Origin: Harmothoe impar
Taxonomy: Eukaryota; Annelida; Polychaeta; Phyllodocida; Polynoidae
Assembly (NCBI GenBank): GCA_947462335.1
Contig: OX381707.1
Span: forward strand, 68,051,740 to 68,115,739
DNA: 64,000 nucleotides
Direction of reading: 5' to 3'
Shown: piece after piece, positions 60,201 through 64,000 of the stretch
Numbering within the stretch: the stretch's first letter is position 1
Layout: each line of letters starts with the position of its first letter
Position numbers and translations under genes: made by a program
Notes under the pieces: generated by a model
Databases searched by the model: none
Seen by the model: only the letters and a program-made list of their open reading frames with translations
Told to the model about the DNA's origin: nothing

Positions 60201-60374
60201 TAATATTCAATTACGAGCAAATGTTCCCCTGTCCTAAATGTGCTCGCAATCCCCAGCGCACATAATAATAGACATATAGTATATAGCATTGTTGCCAATG
60301 TCCATATATTCCATATACAGCATATTGGTATGGAACTTACCGTGGATGCGGGTGAAAATGGTCTGGAGAGGCAT
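54218..60374 (-). CDS. secreted four-helix cytokine-like protein (LIF/CNTF/IL-6-type candidate), four exons
   Basis: Exons: 60374-60341, 57764-57445, 56378-56307, 54565-54218. Donors and acceptors are all canonical (for example GTAAGT and TTGGTTTCAG), and phases 1, 0, 0 agree, giving 257 aa. The signal peptide has a leucine-rich core (AALLLLLLLLGAT, residues 20-32), with likely cleavage after A38. An RPRR furin-type site ends at residue 47. The mature part has four cysteines (52, 60, 166, 202) and three N-glycosylation sequons (N165, N214 and one in KNETN). Predicted amphipathic helices are RSQWLQPLATAYTNIL, SSLANSLLEMLADYYGLY, LSKIREVYKSLRDLTHLVCG and the C-terminal AAYINELSDFFNRIKNE. The pattern LxKIxxVYxxLxxL...ISEDDKSL recalls the LIF helix region. 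A short first coding exon ending in phase 1, then phase-0 introns, also fits class-I cytokine genes. Such ligands signal through gp130-like receptors and JAK/STAT. The gene is well supported; the cytokine identity is an inference from fold-level features. Confidence 0.75.
54991..55308. mobile_element. 280-bp hairpin element between 19-bp direct repeats (intron 3)
   Basis: TAGGGTACGCATAGGCCCT occurs at 54,991-55,009 and again at 55,290-55,308. Between them, CACTGAAAAAGTAAACTTG (about 55,036) faces AAGTTTACTTTTTTGAGTG (ending 55,287), and pairing continues for about 55 bp per arm. It is a MITE-like insertion with an unusually long flanking duplication. Confidence 0.7.
55467..55714. repeat. ~250-bp hairpin (intron 3)
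   Basis: CAGAAAAGAAGTAGAATCAC and TGATCACTGAGGTAACTCTC face their complements before 55,714. The centre is rich in ACTCTAANGA repeats. A dispersed GAGTTACT / TGCATGATG repeat brackets it, so it is inserted in that repeat. Confidence 0.8.
56515..56629. mobile_element. hAT-like MITE remnant (intron 2)
   Basis: The left end CAGGGTCAATCCGGGGG and the right end CCTGGGACCGCCCCTG are imperfect inverted repeats, related to the 45.35-kb MITE. Confidence 0.5.
57075..57345. repeat. dispersed palindromic repeat (intron 2)
   Basis: AACCCTTTAAGGGCCGCGTA leads into CAGCCCTGGCGAGTAACTC and later CAGCCCTGGTGAGTAAC / CCCAGAGCTGCAATC. It is a tandem or rearranged copy of the window's commonest repeat. Confidence 0.7.
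57805..58077. mobile_element. two nested MITEs (intron 1)
   Basis: The outer element (TTAAAGTGGTATTCTCACCG ... GGTGAGAATGCCCCTTTAA) matches the 44.84-kb MITE. It is interrupted at 57,850-58,019 by a CCGTAAAACCTCGCGTATAA element related to 5011-5232 that lacks its right terminus. Confidence 0.7.
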
Positions 60375-60465
60375 GTTGGTTGGTATTAGTGCTACTATAG
60401 TACTAGTGGTGCTGATGAATGTGTGGTAGCCAGTGAGAGTGCCCATACCTTCAGTTGGGGCACTG

Positions 60466-60477
60466 CTTATATATATA
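60466..60477 (-). promoter_or_regulatory. TATA box of the cytokine-like gene
   Basis: TATATATATAAG on the minus strand, about 92 bp upstream of the start codon. Transcription would start near 60,440-60,450, leaving a 5' UTR of about 70 nt. An inducible cytokine gene would be expected to have a TATA promoter. Confidence 0.55.
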
Positions 60478-61292
60478 CTGTCCCCATGCTGCAACCCAAC
60501 CCACACAGCAACCACGGGAAACTTAATTTTGATGACGTGCTTATTCTGAGCGCTATTCTGGGCACGTCAAGACCCGTACGTTATGTGCATGGCATCCTCC
60601 CCCCCCCCCCCACAACATTCCACCCTAACCCGCCACCCCCACCCCCACCCCCACCCCCGGCCCCACCCTAGTGGGTGGGTTGGACTTTTAACTTCTTGGT
60701 GGACATGCTGATGCTGAGAAATGCCATCACGATTTTAGACCTTGCTGCACGTTGGACCATTTCCTTATCGCCCTATCCTCTTCATGAAAGCTCTTTATTT
60801 CTGTTCAATAATCTCGTGATGATTATACTGTATGATGAAATGCTATTTGATTATTCATGACATATTAATAATATGTACTTATGTAATACCGTCGATCTAC
60901 TTTATATATGTATGTATATTGCACGATTTTTTACGTTGACGTTCTCATTTAGAAGGAAAATGCCCAAACCTCAATTTTATGAAATCACTAAGGTGTGGAG
61001 TCCATTGCATCTTCCTTCGCTGTGGTTTACCATGAGATGCTAGGTAGCCGGGAAAAGATGTGATTGTAGCCCATTTCTCAGGGGCAAGCGTGACATGCAG
61101 GGCCTGTGAGAAGGGCCGCTGACTTCAATCAGATATATTATTTGACACGTCAATATCAGGGGCGGCGGATATTCTGAAAATTGAGGGGACCAAAGACCCC
61201 AAAATAAAAATTTTCGTGTTTTTTTTGTGTGTGTTTTTTTGGCCAAAAAAACGATTAAATTGAGATAGCCTTACAGCAAGTCTTTTAAGGAG

Positions 61293-61414
61293 TTAGGGTA
61301 TGTGGATACACATGTATAACCGCGACGGGCTGGTCTGTTGTCTTAGGGTGTGGTAAGGATATCCAACAATGACAGCGCCGACCAATCCATCGTGGTTATA
61401 TTCACATACCCTAA
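61293..61414. repeat. 122-bp hairpin
   Basis: TTAGGGTATGTG faces CACATACCCTAA. Inner arms TAACCGCGACGGGCTGGTC pair loosely with GACCAATCCATCGTGGTTA. Confidence 0.75.
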
Positions 61415-61429
61415 GTCACATGTGGGTTA

Positions 61430-61592
61430 TGTAATACATAGACAAATGCCAACGCCCGTTGGTACCGTTTCTGCTGTATTTCACGAGTGGGGGCTGGGGC
61501 AGTAGTCCACTCAGCCACAGCCACAGCCCCAGCCCACATGAGTGAAATACATCACAGTGGTACCAACGTAGTTGGCATTTGTGTTTATGTTG
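61430..61592. repeat. ~160-bp hairpin
   Basis: ACAAATGCCAACG and GTATTTCACGAGTGGGGGCT face complements near 61,520-61,585. The centre has CAGCCACAGCCACAGCCCC. Confidence 0.8.
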
Positions 61593-61734
61593 TATTTGAA
61601 GCCATTTAATGAAGGAAAAACTACTTTTATTTCATGGTGAATACGAACTGTCAAGGTTAAAGCAATGGGAGGGCCGTTCCCGAGGGGAGCGTGAAATAAC
61701 CATGGGCCGTATTGCACGATGTAGCTGTATTGCA

Positions 61735-61790
61735 CGCTCCTAGGGGTCGCCATGGGGTCGCCATGGTGTTGCCATGGGGTCGCCAAGCTC
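61735..61790. repeat. 15-bp tandem repeat GGGGTCGCCATG
   Basis: Three to four imperfect copies of GGTCGCCATGG within a CpG-rich patch. Confidence 0.75.
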
Positions 61791-61960
61791 CCGAGGTCAC
61801 GTTACCTGCGCGGAATTCAAAATGGCGGCACCATATGGACGTAAACAAATACCGCGGAAGTAAACAAATGCTGTGGAAGTAATTAAAGATGTACTGCATG
61901 CCTATTTTAGATTGAAATACCCTGAAATAAATACAGAGCGTCACTTTAAATTACCCTCTT

Positions 61961-62030
61961 CACTGGTTACTGCACTTGCCGTGATAGGGCCGTATTGCAC
62001 GCTGGCCGTAGGCTCGTGCAGTAACCAGTG
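61961..62030. repeat. hairpin with GCCGTAGGC core
   Basis: CACTGGTTACTGCAC faces GTGCAGTAACCAGTG. The loop region contains GCCGTAGGC (62,005-62,013), a GTA-triloop stem like those in the 3.7- and 17.7-kb hairpins, but off-centre. Confidence 0.75.
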
Positions 62031-64000
62031 ACTGGGCCAATTTAGCGTGCAGCTCTGTCTATTTACTTAGCCCATTGAATACGGCCACATTGTGTTCAAT
62101 AGGAGCCATTGAATACAGCTTTTCAGTGCTAAACCATAGTAAATCTAGTATTTCAAAAAAACTAATATGTGTCAATATCTCAATCTACCTGGTATTCGTT
62201 TTGCCATATACTATAATGTAAGCCCTCTAATAATCGGACAAAATAGGAGAACGATATTATCTTGTTCATACATACTTGTCATATTTTTTCTATTTCTATC
62301 ATACATATAGCATCATGTTATGCACAGTCCCCTTTTTTCGGTCCATGTGGTTTACAATCAGGACGAGCTTTACATGAATGGCACTGTCCTATATCATAAC
62401 TGGGCTCTCTAGTTAGCCTTCTGCCTGCCATTATTTTGGTTGGAAGGTCTTTGATCTTATAGGGGTCTGGAGTATGTTTCACATATCTTATGTCCATTAC
62501 CTCCATCCATACATGAAAAGTGTATACAATATCACAAACACTCGCGCACCAGTTCCCTCACTTGGTTCGGCCTTAAAGTGACATGATCTGATGTTTAGGG
62601 CTTAAAAATAGATCTCCGTTAACATTAGCCAAGATGTTCCCTATAGCCATACTTTACGTGCTACCTACTTTTTTTTACTCTCATTCTATAGAATTTAGCT
62701 TAGAATTGAACTAATTATCAAATTTAGTCTCAATTTACTACTTTTGGAGTGCACGCTATAATGCCACCGATTGGAAATGCACTGTAAAACTATACATGGG
62801 CCATATCGGACCCTCTATTAAGGGTATTAATTACCCATAGTGAAGATGTTATTGCGCCTCATTCTTTCAATAGGATATTGTACTATCACTTGGAACACAT
62901 ATGAGTGGGATTTAAAATATGGAAAAATCGGACCATGTCATTTTAAACAGTGTTATCTTGGATAAGTCAACGACTCAAGGCTTCCTCATGTGTCTTATCA
63001 GAGGACTGGACTATTGTAGTCGCTCACATGTTCAGGAGGGTTCTACTCCTTAACAGTCCCTGCCTTATATTTACCCCGTTATTGTCGCATGATGCATTAA
63101 GCAATGCATTATATCCTAGATCATCGGTTAGACTCGCTAGTGCTGTATTACTGTACTATGACGACACTTAGCTAGGACAACGGATTGTGAAGGTATTACT
63201 GAAATATGTTATGCTCTATACAATATCAGCCTGGGATCAAATAGAGTCCATTACTGTAAAAATTATGTACCTACCACTCATAACCAGCTCTCTATAAATT
63301 AATCAAAATAGAAAGTTTGCATAGTCGACCTGTCACATTGTTAACTGGCTGTTTTCGGAATTAGCTTCTTTGAGAACAGCACTTAGAATAATATGATTAC
63401 GTTTTTGACATGAATAAATCTTTTTTCCTATGATAACAATGGTGAACAGGGACCTTACAGGGGTAATTGTCATGTTTCAGGAGAACCCCTGTCGCCAAAA
63501 TTCGCCAAAATATTTTGATATCAAACCAGAATAATCTTATTCTAGAATATAGATTCTAACTAATTTAGGGGGTTCTTATGAGGTTTTAGGGGATATTTGA
63601 TATATCAAATGGCTGGTTCAAACAATGCATTGCTGTCCTTTATGACTAAAAGATTAATTATTTGTCACATGAGGTAAAATAAAATACCTAGCACATCTTT
63701 TCAGCAGGAGAATATTATGTATGAGAGATGTCACCAATCCAATACAAATGTCAAGAGGTTAACCCCCTTTTCTGTTAAGGTGGCACCAGTGCCTGTCCTA
63801 GAGATACTGTTCCAATCTACTTGTTGGCACTACAGTTCTATTACCCTTACCAATTAATTTCGGTTTATCTATAACTTTGACAGGTAGGGAAAGATTGGAG
63901 AATGGTACACATATTCACTCTCCTTCTCCTCATATTTCATTTGCTACTATACAACGTTTCAAGGCTGAGAAATCAATCATACTATTTAGGTCATTTAGCG

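Larger units (their letters stand above)
60478..64000. other. 5' flank and gene-free right end
   Basis: A C-rich tract at 60,599-60,665 ((CCCCCA)n) with G-quadruplex potential on the minus strand lies near the promoter. Further right are hairpins (separate entries) and AT-rich sequence. No exon is supported between 60.5 and 64 kb. Confidence 0.4.

Overview
The window is eukaryotic nuclear DNA from an animal: compact multi-exon genes with GT..AG introns, tRNA-derived SINEs, a LINE tail, many MITE-like hairpins and G/C homopolymer runs, at roughly 40% GC. The mix of repeats and a secreted helical-cytokine-like gene suggests a marine invertebrate deuterostome. Amphioxus is my guess, and it is only a guess. 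There are no bacterial genes, CRISPR arrays or rRNA genes.

Layout. 1-22.6 kb is repeat-rich and nearly gene-free. It holds one possible coding exon at the left edge, a 1.2-kb TIR element with a nested MITE, a 1.8-kb foldback element, minisatellites, a LINE tail, two RFX-type X-boxes and two related SINE/hairpin composites. 22,656-51,445 is one 28.8-kb CACTA/EnSpm-like DNA transposon with 23-bp inverted termini and palindromic subterminal repeats. It carries an apparently intact transposase gene (minus strand, reading to the left end), an unrecognised 180-aa ORF, and a six-exon BEN-domain gene (plus strand, reading to the right end). Nested inside it is a 9,421-bp element (30,557-39,977) with ~710-bp TIRs, AG..CT ends and a 6-bp target duplication. 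These are the structural hallmarks of a Polinton/Maverick, but I recognise no Polinton gene in it.

54.2-60.5 kb holds a four-exon minus-strand gene whose phases and splice sites all agree. It encodes a 257-aa secreted protein that resembles a class-I four-helix cytokine (LIF/CNTF/IL-6 type). Its introns contain several MITEs. 60.5-64 kb is repeats and hairpins.

How parts may work together. In the EnSpm-like element the transposase would cut the ends, and the BEN protein, a family that binds palindromic DNA, may bind the palindromic subterminal repeats, as plant TnpA does. That role is inference. Several inverted repeats elsewhere share a GNA-triloop mini-hairpin at their apex and may have arisen by self-primed copying.
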